NCBI RefSeq assembly: GCF_008001235.1
Contig: NZ_CP040751.1
Coordinates: 2,091,001 to 2,155,000 of the forward strand
From: Salidesulfovibrio onnuriiensis
Lineage (GTDB): Bacteria > Desulfobacterota > Desulfovibrionia > Desulfovibrionales > Desulfovibrionaceae
Length of the DNA: 64,000 bases
Direction of reading: 5' to 3'
Shown here: in pieces, positions 24,772-34,491 of the stretch
Position numbering within the stretch: the stretch's first letter is position 1
How the letters are laid out: each line of letters opens with the position of its first letter
Notes under the pieces: model-generated
Seen by the model: the letters and a program-made list of their open reading frames with translations, nothing else
Databases searched by the model: none
What the model was told of the DNA's origin: nothing
Made by a program: the position numbers and the translations under genes

Positions 24772-25473
24772 ATGTCGCGTTTCCGCCGTGTGAAGCAGGA
24801 GGTCCGCGAGATTCTCGCGGACCCGGACTGGAAGGCTCGTTTGCCCGAGCTGGAGCAATGGGACCCGGGGAAGCTGGTTGCTCCGCTTTTTTCCCTGCGC
24901 CTGGACCGGGACGAGAACGTGCGCTGGCGCACGGTGGTCGCCTTCGGGCTTACCGGGCGGCGGCTGGCGGACGCGGGCATGGAGAAGGCCCGCGTGCTCA
25001 TGCGCACCTTCATGTGGCACATGAACGAGGAGTCCGGGAACCTCGGCTGGGGCATCCCTGAAGCCATGGCCGAAGTCATGGTCCATCAGGAAACCCTGGC
25101 CAGGGAGTTCAGCTCCATCCTCGCCTCCTATATCTATTGTGATGAGGCCTGCGACGGGAATTATCTCGACCATCCCGACCTGCGGCGCGGGGTGTTCTGG
25201 GGGCTGGGCAGGCTGGCCCAGGTCCGCCCGGAACTGGTTTCCCATGCCGAGCGATTCCTGGTTGCGGCCCTGGATGACGGGGACGCCTGCAACCGGGGGC
25301 TTTCCGCCTGGGTGCTGGGCATCCTGGGGGCCGGAACCGCAGTAAGCCGCTTGAAGAGAATGGTGGACGATACGGCCGTGTTCACGGTTTTCCGCAACGA
25401 TCGTCTGGAGGAATCCACCGTGGGCGACATGGCCCGCGAGGCGCTCCAGGCCATGGGGAATGCGGAAAAATGA
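24772..25473 (+). CDS. HEAT-repeat-like protein of unknown function
   Basis: The 233-residue protein looks all-helical with HEAT-like repeats (VRWRTVVAFGLTGRRLADAG, GVFWGLGRLAQVRPELV, GLSAWVLGILGAGTAVSRL). It has no catalytic motif or export signal. A histidine/glutamate-rich stretch in the middle (MWHMNEESGNLGWGIPEA) and YIYCDEAC could bind metal but this is speculative. The start at 24772 follows GGAAGGAG; the ATG 15 bases earlier overlaps that site. It ends the four-gene run. Confidence 0.72.
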   Translation: MSRFRRVKQEVREILADPDWKARLPELEQWDPGKLVAPLFSLRLDRDENVRWRTVVAFGLTGRRLADAGMEKARVLMRTFMWHMNEESGNLGWGIPEAMAEVMVHQETLAREFSSILASYIYCDEACDGNYLDHPDLRRGVFWGLGRLAQVRPELVSHAERFLVAALDDGDACNRGLSAWVLGILGAGTAVSRLKRMVDDTAVFTVFRNDRLEESTVGDMAREALQAMGNAEK

Positions 25474-25501
25474 AAAATATAAAAAAGTGTTGGATTGTTG
25501 C

Positions 25502-25530
25502 TTGACAATGAGGCGGGGTTCACATAGAAA
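25502..25530 (+). promoter_or_regulatory. Sigma70-type promoter of tRNA-Val (and possibly thrS)
   Basis: A consensus TTGACA is separated by 17 bases from TAGAAA, about 30 bases before the mature tRNA 5' end. Confidence 0.65.
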
Positions 25531-25560
25531 TTCTCCTCGCCGCAACGAAGCGGCCCATAC

Positions 25561-25635
25561 AGGCGCGTAGCTCAGGGGGAGAGCACTTGCTTGACACGCA
25601 AGGGGTCAGCAGTTCAAATCTGCTCGTGCCTACCA
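25561..25635 (+). tRNA. tRNA-Val(GAC)
   Basis: The acceptor AGGCGCG/CGTGCCT pairs with one G-T, CCA is encoded, the anticodon stem-loop CTTGC-TTGACAC-GCAAG gives GAC, and the T arm AGCAG-TTCAAAT-CTGCT is standard. Length is 75 bases. Confidence 0.97.
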
Positions 25636-25645
25636 GAAAATCCCC

Positions 25646-25678
25646 GAAGGGAGGCCTAGCGCCTCCCTTCTTTCGTTT
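25646..25678 (+). terminator. Terminator-like hairpin between tRNA-Val and thrS
   Basis: GAAGGGAGGC/GCCTCCCTTC encloses CTAGC and is followed by TTTCGTTT. It ends the tRNA transcript; whether thrS relies on read-through or its own promoter is unclear. Confidence 0.7.
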
Positions 25679-25711
25679 AGAACGTTTAACGCCTCGCTAG
25701 GAGTAAGTGCC

Positions 25712-27652
25712 ATGCAGATTGAAGTGGCTGGTAAGCAGGTTGAAGTCGCGGAAGGCGCGTCCTGCGCCGAAGCGCTCAAGGAAGGGCTGTCCAAGAAGCA
25801 GTTCAAGAAAGTCGTCGTCGCCAAGTGCGGCGGAACCACCCTCGACCTGAACACTACCATTCCCGCCACCTGCACCACTCTGGAGCCGGTTTTCGACGAT
25901 TCCCCCGAGGGGCTCGACGTGATCCGGCACTCCACCGCGCACCTCATGGCCGAGGCGGTCAAGAAGCTTTTTCCCTCCGCCAAGGTGACCATCGGCCCGT
26001 CCGTGGAAAACGGTTTTTACTATGACTTCGACTTCGAGCGTCCGTTTACGCCCGAGGACCTGGAAGCCATTGAAAAGGAAATGCAGCGTTCCGTGGGCGC
26101 GGACCAGGAGTTCTCCTGCCGCAAGGTGAGCGCCGACGAAGCCCGGAAGTTCTTTGCCGACATGGGCGAGGACTACAAGCTGGAGCTCATCGACGACCTG
26201 GGTGAAGAGGAATACAGCATTTATCGGCACGGTGACTTCGCGGACCTGTGTCGCGGCCCGCACGTGGCCCGCACCGGCATGCTCAAGGCCTTCAAGCTGC
26301 TGAACGTTGCCGGCGCGTACTGGCGCGGCGACGAGAAGAACAAGCAGCTTCAGCGCATCTACGGGACCGCCTGGCAGGACCCCAAGGCGCTCAAGAAGCA
26401 CCTGGATTACCTTGAGGAAGCCAAGAAGCGCGACCACCGCAAGCTGGGCACCCAGCTCGACCTGTTCAGCTTCCAGGAACAGGGCGGGGCGGGCATGGCC
26501 TATTGGCACCCCAAGGGGGCGCTGGTGCGCACCATCCTCGAGGACTTCGTCACCAAGGAACAGCTCAAGCGCGGGTACCAGCTCGTTCGCGGCCCGCAGA
26601 TCCTCAAGCGCGACCTCTGGGAAACCTCCGGTCACTACGACAACTACCGTGAAAACATGTATTTCACGGAGATCGACGAGCAGGCGTACGGCGTCAAGCC
26701 CATGAACTGCCTGGCTCATATGCTTATCTACAACCGCAAGCTCATGAGCTACCGTGAACTGCCTCAGCGCTATTTCGAGCTGGGCATGGTACACCGCCAT
26801 GAGAAGTCGGGCGTGCTGCACGGCCTGCTGCGCGTGCGCTGCTTCACCCAGGACGATGCCCACATCATCTGCCGCCCGGACCAGCTCCAGGACGAGATCA
26901 AGGGCGTGGTCAAATGGGTGCAGGACCTCATGGGCCTTTTCGACTTCACCTATTCCATGGAACTGTCCACCCGCCCGGAAAAGTCCATTGGATCGGACGA
27001 GGACTGGGAACGCGCCACCAAGGCGCTGTCCGAGGCCATGGACGACCTGGGCCTGCCCTACGAGATCAACGAGGGCGACGGCGCCTTCTATGGTCCCAAG
27101 ATCGACGTCAAGGTGCGCGACTGCCTGGGACGCGAGTGGCAATGTTCAACGATTCAGGTCGATTTCACCTTGCCCGACAGGTTTGATTTGAGTTACATCG
27201 GCGAGGACGGCGAACGCCACCGCCCGGTCATGGTGCACCGCGCCATCATGGGGTCGGTGGAGCGTTTCCTCGGAATTTTGATTGAGCATTACGCAGGCGC
27301 CTTCCCGGTCTGGTTCGCTCCGGTTCAGGCCAGAATCCTGACCGTTACCGACTCCCAGCGGGATTTTGCAGAAAAAGTCTTGCAATTTTTCCAAGAAAAG
27401 GGCATCCGCGTCGAAGCAGATCTTCGAAATGAGAAACTGGGCTACAAGGTCCGGGAGGCTCAGGTCGAGAAGATCCCGTATATGCTTGTAATCGGAGACA
27501 AGGAAGTGGAGTCAGAAAGCGTCAACGTCCGCGTGAGGGGCGGGGACGACGCTGGCTTGCTGTCGCTGGAGGAGGCCGCCGAGCTTATCTTGGCAGCCGC
27601 GAAGGAACCTTTCAAACGCGGAGGAATGAGCTATAGCTTTTCGACGACATGA
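25712..27652 (+). CDS. thrS: Threonyl-tRNA synthetase
   Basis: Charges tRNA-Thr with threonine. The 646-residue protein has the standard order: TGS domain (1-62), editing domain with [11 protein letters not shown] (about 76) and SAD motif, class II catalytic core with zinc ligands in [16 protein letters not shown] and the later [10 protein letters not shown] segment, and the C-terminal anticodon-binding domain. Its stop codon lies 20 bases inside infC, so infC is translationally coupled to it. It heads the thrS-infC-rpmI-rplT-pheS-pheT group common in bacteria. Confidence 0.98.
   Translation: MQIEVAGKQVEVAEGASCAEALKEGLSKKQFKKVVVAKCGGTTLDLNTTIPATCTTLEPVFDDSPEGLDVIRHSTAHLMAEAVKKLFPSAKVTIGPSVENGFYYDFDFERPFTPEDLEAIEKEMQRSVGADQEFSCRKVSADEARKFFADMGEDYKLELIDDLGEEEYSIYRHGDFADLCRGPHVARTGMLKAFKLLNVAGAYWRGDEKNKQLQRIYGTAWQDPKALKKHLDYLEEAKKRDHRKLGTQLDLFSFQEQGGAGMAYWHPKGALVRTILEDFVTKEQLKRGYQLVRGPQILKRDLWETSGHYDNYRENMYFTEIDEQAYGVKPMNCLAHMLIYNRKLMSYRELPQRYFELGMVHRHEKSGVLHGLLRVRCFTQDDAHIICRPDQLQDEIKGVVKWVQDLMGLFDFTYSMELSTRPEKSIGSDEDWERATKALSEAMDDLGLPYEINEGDGAFYGPKIDVKVRDCLGREWQCSTIQVDFTLPDRFDLSYIGEDGERHRPVMVHRAIMGSVERFLGILIEHYAGAFPVWFAPVQARILTVTDSQRDFAEKVLQFFQEKGIRVEADLRNEKLGYKVREAQVEKIPYMLVIGDKEVESESVNVRVRGGDDAGLLSLEEAAELILAAAKEPFKRGGMSYSFSTT
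27620..27635 (+). promoter_or_regulatory. Ribosome site and AUA start codon of infC
   Basis: GGAGGA (27620-27625) lies seven bases before ATA at 27633. The frame is open from there through a typical IF3 N-terminus; the nearest upstream in-frame codon two triplets earlier is a stop (TGA, 27627), and no ATG, GTG or TTG intervenes until GTG at 27714 inside the conserved domain. Rare AUU/AUC/AUA starts are the known basis of IF3 autoregulation. Confidence 0.85.
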
Positions 27653-28229
27653 CCGTAACCGCGGCCGGCGCGATGACGGCGTCCGACGCAACGAGCGGAT
27701 CAGAGTTCCCAAGGTGAGGGTGGTTGACGAGAACGGGGAGCAGCTGGGTGTCTTGGATACCCGCAGGGCCCTGGAACTTGCAATGGAGAAAGGTCTCGAC
27801 CTTGTTGAGGTGGCCGCAAACGCGGATCCGCCCGTATGCAAGATCATGGATTTCGGGAAATTCAAGTATCAGCAGAAAAAGAAGCTCCAGGAAGCCAAGA
27901 AGAAGCAGACCGTCATCCAGATCAAGGAAGTCAAGTTCCGCCCCAAGACGGACGACCACGATTACCAGACTAAGCTCAAGCACATCTGCCGCTTCCTTGA
28001 GGGAGGCGACCGCTGCAAGGTGACTGTTTTCTTCCGGGGACGTGAAATCGTCCACAAGGATCGCGGGCTCATGGTTCTGGAAAGGGTTGTGGAAGACACC
28101 AAGGACATTGCCAAGATGGAAAGCCGTCCGGCGTCCGAAGGTCGCACCATGACCATGATGCTTGCCCCGGTGAAGAAGGCCCAGGCCCCCAAAGCGAAGC
28201 CCGCAGAGCAGGCCGAGACTGAAGAGTAA
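27633..28229 (+). CDS. infC: Translation initiation factor IF-3, AUA start
   Basis: IF3 binds the 30S subunit, prevents subunit joining and rejects wrong start codons. From the AUA at 27633 the protein is 198 residues: a basic leader ([14 protein letters not shown]), the N-domain ([20 protein letters not shown]), linker helix and C-domain ([18 protein letters not shown]). Starting at the GTG at 27714 would delete 27 residues including the RRNERIR segment conserved in IF3 and has no ribosome site. The gene begins within thrS. A short acidic tail (EQAETEE) ends the protein. Synthesis should fall when IF3 is plentiful, as established in E. coli. Confidence 0.95.
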   Translation: MAFRRHDRNRGRRDDGVRRNERIRVPKVRVVDENGEQLGVLDTRRALELAMEKGLDLVEVAANADPPVCKIMDFGKFKYQQKKKLQEAKKKQTVIQIKEVKFRPKTDDHDYQTKLKHICRFLEGGDRCKVTVFFRGREIVHKDRGLMVLERVVEDTKDIAKMESRPASEGRTMTMMLAPVKKAQAPKAKPAEQAETEE

Positions 28230-28270
28230 TATTTCGTCCGGGTTTTCCGGATAGAACTTGAGGAGGATAT

Positions 28271-28468
28271 ATGCCCAAGATCAAGACCAGAAGGTGCGCC
28301 GCCAAGCGTTTCGTGGCCACCGGTAGCGGCAAGTTCAAGCGCCGCAGGAAAAACCTCAGGCACATTCTGACCAAGAAGAATGCCAAAAGGAAACGTCGTC
28401 TGGGCCAGTCCACTACCGTGGACAAGACCAACGAAAAGGCCGTGCGCCGCATGCTGCCGTACGCCTAG
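28271..28468 (+). CDS. rpmI: Ribosomal protein bL35
   Basis: The 65-residue basic protein MPKIKTRRCAAKRF...GSGKFKRRR...HILTKKNAKRKRRLG is typical bL35 of the large subunit. A strong Shine-Dalgarno (GAGGA) precedes it. It lies between infC and rplT as in most bacteria and is probably controlled with them. Confidence 0.97.
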   Translation: MPKIKTRRCAAKRFVATGSGKFKRRRKNLRHILTKKNAKRKRRLGQSTTVDKTNEKAVRRMLPYA

Positions 28469-28563
28469 GTTGAAGACGACACTGATTTAACCCTTTAACA
28501 ATCCACTCCGCCCTGCCGGGAGTTCACGCTCATCCGGAGGGTACTAAGTGATGGAGGTCTGAC

Positions 28564-28917
28564 ATGAGAGTCAAACGTGGTGTGCCTGCCCGTAGAAGGC
28601 ACAAGAAATATCTCAAGCTTGCCAAAGGCTATCGCGGAGCAGGCAGCCGACTTTACCGCACCGCTCGCGAGCGTGTGGAAAAGGCCCTGTGCAACGCCTA
28701 CCGTGACCGCAAACGCAAGAAGCGCGAGTTCAGGAAGCTTTGGATCATGCGTATCAACGCCGCCGCGCGTCTGCATGGCCTTTCCTACAGCCGTTTCATG
28801 AACGGCCTTTCCAAGGCTGGTATCGAACTGAACCGCAAAGTCCTGGCCGACATGGCTGTCCGCGACAAAGAAGTGTTCGCTAAGATTGCCGAGGCCGCCA
28901 AAGCACAGGTTGGATAA
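28564..28917 (+). CDS. rplT: Ribosomal protein bL20
   Basis: The 117-residue basic protein binds 23S rRNA early in large-subunit assembly ([20 protein letters not shown], then [20 protein letters not shown]). In many bacteria L20 also represses its own operon by binding a leader; the 95 bases upstream contain short inverted repeats but I cannot assign an L20 leader. A good site GGAGG precedes the ATG. pheS begins two bases after the stop. Confidence 0.97.
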   Translation: MRVKRGVPARRRHKKYLKLAKGYRGAGSRLYRTARERVEKALCNAYRDRKRKKREFRKLWIMRINAAARLHGLSYSRFMNGLSKAGIELNRKVLADMAVRDKEVFAKIAEAAKAQVG

Positions 28918-28919
28918 CC

Positions 28920-29975
28920 GTGAGTGACGAACTCAAGACCTTCTTGGAAGGTCTCGACAGCCTGGCCCGTGAGTGCGAAGCATGCAAGGGCCAGGCTGCT
29001 TCATTAAAAGAACTTGAGGAAATCCGGGTCGAATATCTGGGCCGGAAGGGCAAGCTCGCCCAAGGCATGCAGACCCTGGCCAAGCTCCCCAACGAGCTCA
29101 AGCCCGAAGCCGGGCGCAAGGCCAACGAGGTCAAGCAGGCCATCACCGCCATGATTGACGGCTGGCAGGACGAACTGAACCGTGCCGCCGTTGAAGCGAG
29201 CCTTAGCCGATTCGATCCCTCCATGCCGGGCCGCAAGCCCTGGGCAGGCTCCCTGCATCCCGTGACCCTGGTCATGGACGAGATCAGCGAGATCCTGGTC
29301 GGGCTCGGTTTCGAGCACGCCACCGGTCCCGAGGTGGAAAACGACTGGCACAACTTCGAAGCGCTGAACATCCCCCAGGAACACCCTGCGCGGGACATGC
29401 AGGACACCCTGTACGTTTCGGAGAACATCGTGCTCAGGACCCACACCTCGCCGGTCCAGATCCGGAGCATGTTGAACAAGAAGCCGCCCCTGGCAGTCAT
29501 TGCCCCGGGCAAGGTCTACCGCCGCGACTCGGACCTGACCCACACCCCCATGTTTCACCAGATCGAAGGTCTGCTCGTGGATCATGAGGTTTCCATGGGC
29601 GACCTGCGCGGCACCCTGACCGCATTCGTGCGCCAGCTCTTCGGCCGCAAGACCGAAGTGCGCTTCCGCCCGAGCTTCTTCCCCTTTACCGAGCCCAGCG
29701 CGGAAGTGGACATTTCCTGCGTCATGTGCGGCGGCGAGGGCAAGGACAAGGACGGCGGCACCTGCCGCGTCTGCAAGGGCACCGGCTGGGTCGAGATTCT
29801 CGGCTGCGGCATGGTGGATCCCAACGTGTTCAAGTGCGTGGGCTATGATCCCGAGCTGTACACCGGTTTCGCCTTCGGCCTCGGCGTCGAACGCGTCGCC
29901 ATGCTCAAGTACGGCATCGGCGACCTGCGCATGTTCTTCGAGAACGACGTTCGTTTCCTCGAACAGTTTGCTTAA
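28920..29975 (+). CDS. pheS: Phenylalanyl-tRNA synthetase alpha subunit
   Basis: The catalytic alpha subunit of the (alpha-beta)2 enzyme that charges tRNA-Phe, 351 residues, GTG start two bases after rplT. It has an N-terminal coiled-coil and class II motifs ([47 protein letters not shown]). Between motifs 2 and 3 an insert carries two CxxC pairs (C267/C270 and C282/C285) in CVMCGGEG...CRVCKGTGW, a probable zinc knuckle; similar inserts occur in other bacterial PheS. A 151-base gap separates it from pheT. Confidence 0.97.
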   Translation: MSDELKTFLEGLDSLARECEACKGQAASLKELEEIRVEYLGRKGKLAQGMQTLAKLPNELKPEAGRKANEVKQAITAMIDGWQDELNRAAVEASLSRFDPSMPGRKPWAGSLHPVTLVMDEISEILVGLGFEHATGPEVENDWHNFEALNIPQEHPARDMQDTLYVSENIVLRTHTSPVQIRSMLNKKPPLAVIAPGKVYRRDSDLTHTPMFHQIEGLLVDHEVSMGDLRGTLTAFVRQLFGRKTEVRFRPSFFPFTEPSAEVDISCVMCGGEGKDKDGGTCRVCKGTGWVEILGCGMVDPNVFKCVGYDPELYTGFAFGLGVERVAMLKYGIGDLRMFFENDVRFLEQFA

Positions 29976-30126
29976 GATTTCGTGACACGGGGGCTGCGGG
30001 AGCACAGTCCCGCAGTCCCTTGTCGCGTCTTGGCGGACCTGGAAACGTTTTGCATATAGCTATTTTTTCCTAAGAACCCCGAAACCTGTTGCCCGATACC
30101 GGGACAGGGGGGCGGAGGCATCATCA

Positions 30127-32529
30127 ATGCTTGTCAGTTTCAATTGGTTGCGTGAATTTGTCCCGTTCGAAGGCGAAGCCCAGGAGCTGGGCGATCGTCT
30201 GACCATGCTCGGTCTGGAGCTCGATTCCATCGAGAATCCCTTCGAGGCGATCGAGGACATCGTTGTCGGTCATGTGGTGGAGTGCGAAAAGCACCCCGAG
30301 GCCGAAAAACTGTCCGTGTGCAAGGTGGACGTGGGCAGCGAGGTGCTGGAGATCGTCTGCGGCGCTCCCAACGTGGGCAAGGACCAGAAGGTCCCGGTTG
30401 CCAAGGTCGGTTCCACCATGCCCGACGGCATGCAGATCAAGAAGGCCAAGCTGCGGGGCGTCAAGTCCTTCGGCATGATCTGTTCCGAGCGCGAACTGGG
30501 CCTTTCCGAGGACCATGACGGCATCTGGGTGCTGCCCGAAAATCTCACCGTGGGTGAAAAACTGGTGGACGCCCTGAACCTGGAACGCACGGTTCTGGAC
30601 TTCGACATCACCCCCAACAGGGCCGACGCCCTGTCCATTCTCGGCTTTGCCCGCGAGACCGCGCTGGCCTTCGACCTGCCCCTGACCATGCCCGGGCTGA
30701 ATCTCGTGGAGGCGGGCGGCAACGCAGCCGATGAAATGAATATCGTCATCGACGACACCGAGCTGTGCCCGCTCTATCAGGCCCGCATTCTGCGCGATGT
30801 CCAGACCCGGAAGGCTCCGGACTGGATGCGCTTCAAGCTGCTCGCCCTGGGCCAGCGTCCCATCAGCAACATCGTGGACGTGACCAACTACATCATGTTC
30901 GAACTGGGCCAGCCCCTGCACGCCTTTGACCTCGATCTCATCGAAGGCGGCATGATCCGCGTGGCCCCGGCCCAGGACGGCATGAAGTTCACCACCCTGG
31001 ACGATATGGAGCGCAAGCTCACCGCCAACGATCTGCTCATCTGGGACGGCAGCAAACCCGTGGCCCTGGCCGGTGTCATGGGCGGCGCCAACTCCGAGAT
31101 GCACGCGGGCAGCCGCAACGTGCTTCTGGAGGCCGCCGTGTTCCGCCCGGGAACCATCCGCAAGACCGCCCGCAGGCTGGCGCTGCCGAGCGACGCCTCC
31201 TACCGTTTTGAGCGCGGCGTGGACCAGATCATGAATACTTTTGCACTCAACCGCGCAGCCCAGCTCATGGCCGAAACCTCGGGTGGTTCCGTTGTTTCCG
31301 GCATTGCCAAGGCCGAGCCCAAACCGTGGCAGGACCGCACCCATCGCTACCGCCACGAGCGCTGCATGAAGTTGCTGGGCCTGGATCTCGAGCCCGCATT
31401 CGCCAAGAAGGTCTTCGAGCTGGAAGGCTGCACGGTGGACGATTCCGATTCCCATGATTGGAAGGTGGCAACACCGTCCCACAAGCTGGATCTGGAGCGC
31501 GAGGTGGACCTCTACGAAGAGGTGGGCCGCGTCTACGGCATGGACCGCATTCCGGCAGTGCTGCCGCGCGTGTCCAAGTCCCTGGAGGGCGGCACGGTCA
31601 CTGCGGAAACCGAGTACGGTTTTGTCCGTTCCCTCAAGCGGTGGGGCATGGGCGCCGGTCTCAACGAGGCCATCAACTACAGCTTTGTGGGCGACGACGA
31701 CCTGGATCGTCTCAACCTGCCGCGCGAAGGCCGCGTGAACATCGCCAACCCGCTTTCCGAGGACCAGAACGTCATGCGTCTGGAACTGGCGGCGGGCCTG
31801 CTGAACACCCTCAAACACAACATTGCCCAGGGCAACAACCATGTGCGCGTGTTCGAGGTGGCCAAGAAGTTCGTGCAGGATAGTGAATCCGACACCGAGA
31901 CCCGCGAGCAGCTCCGCCTGGGCATGCTGCTTTACGGCCCTCGCCACGCAGCCGAATGGCCGTGGCCGCAGGGAGATGCCGACTATCTCGATATCAAGGG
32001 ACACGTGGAGCATCTGCTGGAAGATCATTTCAAGCTGGGCGCGCCCGAGTGCGTGCTGGTCAAGGATCATCCCTACCTGTCTCCCTGCGTGGAGGTGAAG
32101 GTTGGCGAGGAGTGCGTGGGCGTCATGGGCCAGGTCAAGGCCGACGTTGCCGACTACTACCACGCCCGCAAGGATGTCTGGCTGGCCGATGTGGACGCGG
32201 AAAAGCTGTGGGATATGACCAGGCGGAACAAGATCGCCTTCCGCGAACTGCCCAAGTTCCCGCCAAGCCGCCGCGATATCACGGTCATCGGTCCGGTGAC
32301 GCTGCCCGCACAGCAGGTGCGCGACGCCATCGCCGAGATCAAGAGTCCGCTGCTGGAATCTATTTCCCTGGTGGCCGAATACGTGCCCGAGGGAGTGGAG
32401 GAAGAGCGCAACCTGTCCTTCCGCCTGACCTACCGTCACGCATCCAAGACCCTGAAGGACAAGGAAGTGGACAAGCAGCACAAGCGGGTTGTCGACGAGC
32501 TTTTGAAGAAGCTCCCTGTGCGTATCTAG
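30127..32529 (+). CDS. pheT: Phenylalanyl-tRNA synthetase beta subunit
   Basis: The 800-residue beta subunit has the standard architecture: N-terminal tRNA-binding OB domain (VVGHVVECEKHPEAEKLSVC, about 40-150), B3/B4 editing domain (about 210-380), B5 domains, the catalytic-like module and the C-terminal ferredoxin-fold anticodon-binding domain (KFPPSRRDITVI to the end). It edits Tyr-tRNA-Phe and binds tRNA. It ends the translation cluster, followed by a strong terminator. The usual neighbour ihfA is absent here. Confidence 0.97.
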   Translation: MLVSFNWLREFVPFEGEAQELGDRLTMLGLELDSIENPFEAIEDIVVGHVVECEKHPEAEKLSVCKVDVGSEVLEIVCGAPNVGKDQKVPVAKVGSTMPDGMQIKKAKLRGVKSFGMICSERELGLSEDHDGIWVLPENLTVGEKLVDALNLERTVLDFDITPNRADALSILGFARETALAFDLPLTMPGLNLVEAGGNAADEMNIVIDDTELCPLYQARILRDVQTRKAPDWMRFKLLALGQRPISNIVDVTNYIMFELGQPLHAFDLDLIEGGMIRVAPAQDGMKFTTLDDMERKLTANDLLIWDGSKPVALAGVMGGANSEMHAGSRNVLLEAAVFRPGTIRKTARRLALPSDASYRFERGVDQIMNTFALNRAAQLMAETSGGSVVSGIAKAEPKPWQDRTHRYRHERCMKLLGLDLEPAFAKKVFELEGCTVDDSDSHDWKVATPSHKLDLEREVDLYEEVGRVYGMDRIPAVLPRVSKSLEGGTVTAETEYGFVRSLKRWGMGAGLNEAINYSFVGDDDLDRLNLPREGRVNIANPLSEDQNVMRLELAAGLLNTLKHNIAQGNNHVRVFEVAKKFVQDSESDTETREQLRLGMLLYGPRHAAEWPWPQGDADYLDIKGHVEHLLEDHFKLGAPECVLVKDHPYLSPCVEVKVGEECVGVMGQVKADVADYYHARKDVWLADVDAEKLWDMTRRNKIAFRELPKFPPSRRDITVIGPVTLPAQQVRDAIAEIKSPLLESISLVAEYVPEGVEEERNLSFRLTYRHASKTLKDKEVDKQHKRVVDELLKKLPVRI

Positions 32530-32554
32530 CGGCTGTAGCTATACAACAAAAGAG

Positions 32555-32587
32555 AAGGGCTACCCGAGATGGGTAGCCCTTTTTTTA
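32555..32587 (+). terminator. Terminator after pheT
   Basis: AAGGGCTACCC/GGGTAGCCCTT with a GAGAT loop, then a seven-T run. It also faces the proX end and could stop transcripts from both sides. Confidence 0.88.
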
Positions 32588-32609
32588 TCCAATGCCGGTC
32601 AGCAGGCTT

Positions 32610-33614
32610 CTATTTGGCAGCCTTGCGGGCCGCTTCCAGCCATTTGTCCCACTGGACCTTGTTCTTGGCGATCCATTCGTCCACATGCCTCGCGATGTCC
32701 TTGTCGGACTTTTCGCCTTCGTTCATGCGGGTGTTCTGGGCGCTTACGTCAGCCAGGGGCAGGGTGAAGTTTTCCAGGAAGGTGGCCGCGGCCGGGTTCT
32801 TGGCCAGGAATTCCTTGTTGGCCACAACCGTGATGTCATAGACCATGAAGCCGGGGCGCAGGGGGTCGGAAACAGCGCCTTCGACGCCGGAGACTTCGCC
32901 TTCGGTGTCTCCCTCGGCGGGCACGTTGATCCACATGACGTCCTTGCCGGGCTTGAGTTTGTATACGGTCCAGTTGGGAGTCCAGGTATAGAAGAAGACG
33001 GGATTGCCGGACTTGTACGCGCCCAGGGCGGAGGCCATGCCCGCTTCATAGGCGGCCTTGCTGGGCTTGATGTACTTTTTCAGGTCGTAGATCTTCATGT
33101 GCTTGGAGATGACCTTTTCGCAGCCCCAACCCGGAGGGCAGGCCACCAAGTCGGCCTTGCCGTCGCCATTCTGGTCAAAGGCCTCGATCACTTCGGGGCG
33201 CTTGAAGTCGTCAAGGGACTTAATGTTGAACTTTTCCACTTCCTTCTTGGAAACCAGGTAGCCCTGCATGCCGCCCGCCTTGATGATCGGGGAGAGGATG
33301 GAGGCCTTCTGGTCGAAGTTCTTGGGCAGCTGGGGCGTGTGCAGCGGGAAGTTGCCGTTGCACCAGTAGTCGATGTCGCCCAGGGCGATGGACTTGTAGG
33401 CAATGGGGTTGGTCAGATCCTTGGGCTTTTTGACATCATAGCCCAGTTCCTCCAGGCCACGGCGGGCAAGGGCTTCCTGGAAGAAACCGGTGTTCCAGGT
33501 CGCGCGGGCCGGTTTCAGGGTCACGCCCTTGCCCGGTTTCATTTCCAGGGCAAAGGCCTGGCTGGCGAAAAGTGCCAGGCAGAGCAGTGTCAGTGTCAGT
33601 TTTCTAAAGAACAT
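32610..33614 (-). CDS. proX: Glycine betaine/proline ABC transporter, substrate-binding protein
   Basis: The 334-residue periplasmic protein has a signal peptide (1-22, cleavage after SQAFA) and the OpuAC fold of ProX. Tryptophans of the quaternary-ammonium box are visible (RATWNTGF, IDYWCNGNF, PPGWGC, FYTWTPNWTVY). Two cysteines in ACPPGWGC fit ProX. The role is uptake of compatible solutes in high salt. It is the third gene of proVWX, 49 bases after proW. Confidence 0.95.
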   Translation of the reverse strand: MFFRKLTLTLLCLALFASQAFALEMKPGKGVTLKPARATWNTGFFQEALARRGLEELGYDVKKPKDLTNPIAYKSIALGDIDYWCNGNFPLHTPQLPKNFDQKASILSPIIKAGGMQGYLVSKKEVEKFNIKSLDDFKRPEVIEAFDQNGDGKADLVACPPGWGCEKVISKHMKIYDLKKYIKPSKAAYEAGMASALGAYKSGNPVFFYTWTPNWTVYKLKPGKDVMWINVPAEGDTEGEVSGVEGAVSDPLRPGFMVYDITVVANKEFLAKNPAAATFLENFTLPLADVSAQNTRMNEGEKSDKDIARHVDEWIAKNKVQWDKWLEAARKAAK

Positions 33615-33663
33615 GGTGCCTCCTGTTGGGGATATTGAAAGACCGTTGCACGGTCCCGGATAC

Positions 33664-34491
33664 TTATTTCCTGGCCATGGACTGGGTGATGCGGTCGAGC
33701 ACGATGGCCATGAGCACGATGCCCAGGCCGCCCACCACGGCGCGTCCGATGTCCAGGGTGTTCAGGCCCAGGATGACCGGCGATCCGAGACCGCCTGCGC
33801 CGATGAGGGCCGCGATGACCACCATGGAAAGGGCCATCATGATGGTCTGGTTCAGCCCTGCCAGGATGGTGGGCAGGGCCAGCGGAACCTGGACCTTCAT
33901 CAGCACCTGCCAGTGAGTTGCGCCGAAGGCCTGGGCCGCCTCCACCAGTTCCGGGTGCACGCCGCGGATGCCCAGGCTGGTGAGCCGGATGAGGGGCGGC
34001 AGGGCGAAGATGATGGTGGCCAGGACGCCCGCCACGTTGCCCACGGAAAAGAGCATGACGATGGGCACCAGGTAGACGAAGGCCGGGGTGGTCTGCATGG
34101 CGTCCAGCACGGGCCGCAGGCAGGCCTCGAAACGGTCGCTGCGCCCGGACATGATGCCCAGGGGGATGCCCGCTATGGCGCAGAAGAGCACGGATGAGAG
34201 CACCATGGCCACGGTGATCATGGCGTCCTCCCACAGGCCCAGCAGGCCGATGAGCACCATGGACGCGGCCGAGAAGAGGGCCAGGCGCTTGCCGGAAAAA
34301 TACCATGCGGCGGCGGCCACGGCCACGATGACCACGGCGGGATGCAGGGAGTTGAGTCCCTGCTCGAAGCCGTTCAGGGTTGTTTCCACGGGCCATTTCA
34401 GGGCCTGGAAGATGTCCCGGTAGTTGTTCACCAGCCAGTCGACGAACTGGGATACCCAGGCGTCCAATGGGATAACGGATTCTTCAAACAT
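33664..34491 (-). CDS. proW: Glycine betaine/proline ABC transporter, permease
   Basis: The 275-residue inner-membrane permease has about six transmembrane helices and the EAA coupling loop (GVHPELVEAAQAFGATHWQVLMKVQ). Its start overlaps the proV stop by one base (TAATG), so the pair is translationally coupled. Confidence 0.95.
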   Translation of the reverse strand: MFEESVIPLDAWVSQFVDWLVNNYRDIFQALKWPVETTLNGFEQGLNSLHPAVVIVAVAAAAWYFSGKRLALFSAASMVLIGLLGLWEDAMITVAMVLSSVLFCAIAGIPLGIMSGRSDRFEACLRPVLDAMQTTPAFVYLVPIVMLFSVGNVAGVLATIIFALPPLIRLTSLGIRGVHPELVEAAQAFGATHWQVLMKVQVPLALPTILAGLNQTIMMALSMVVIAALIGAGGLGSPVILGLNTLDIGRAVVGGLGIVLMAIVLDRITQSMARK

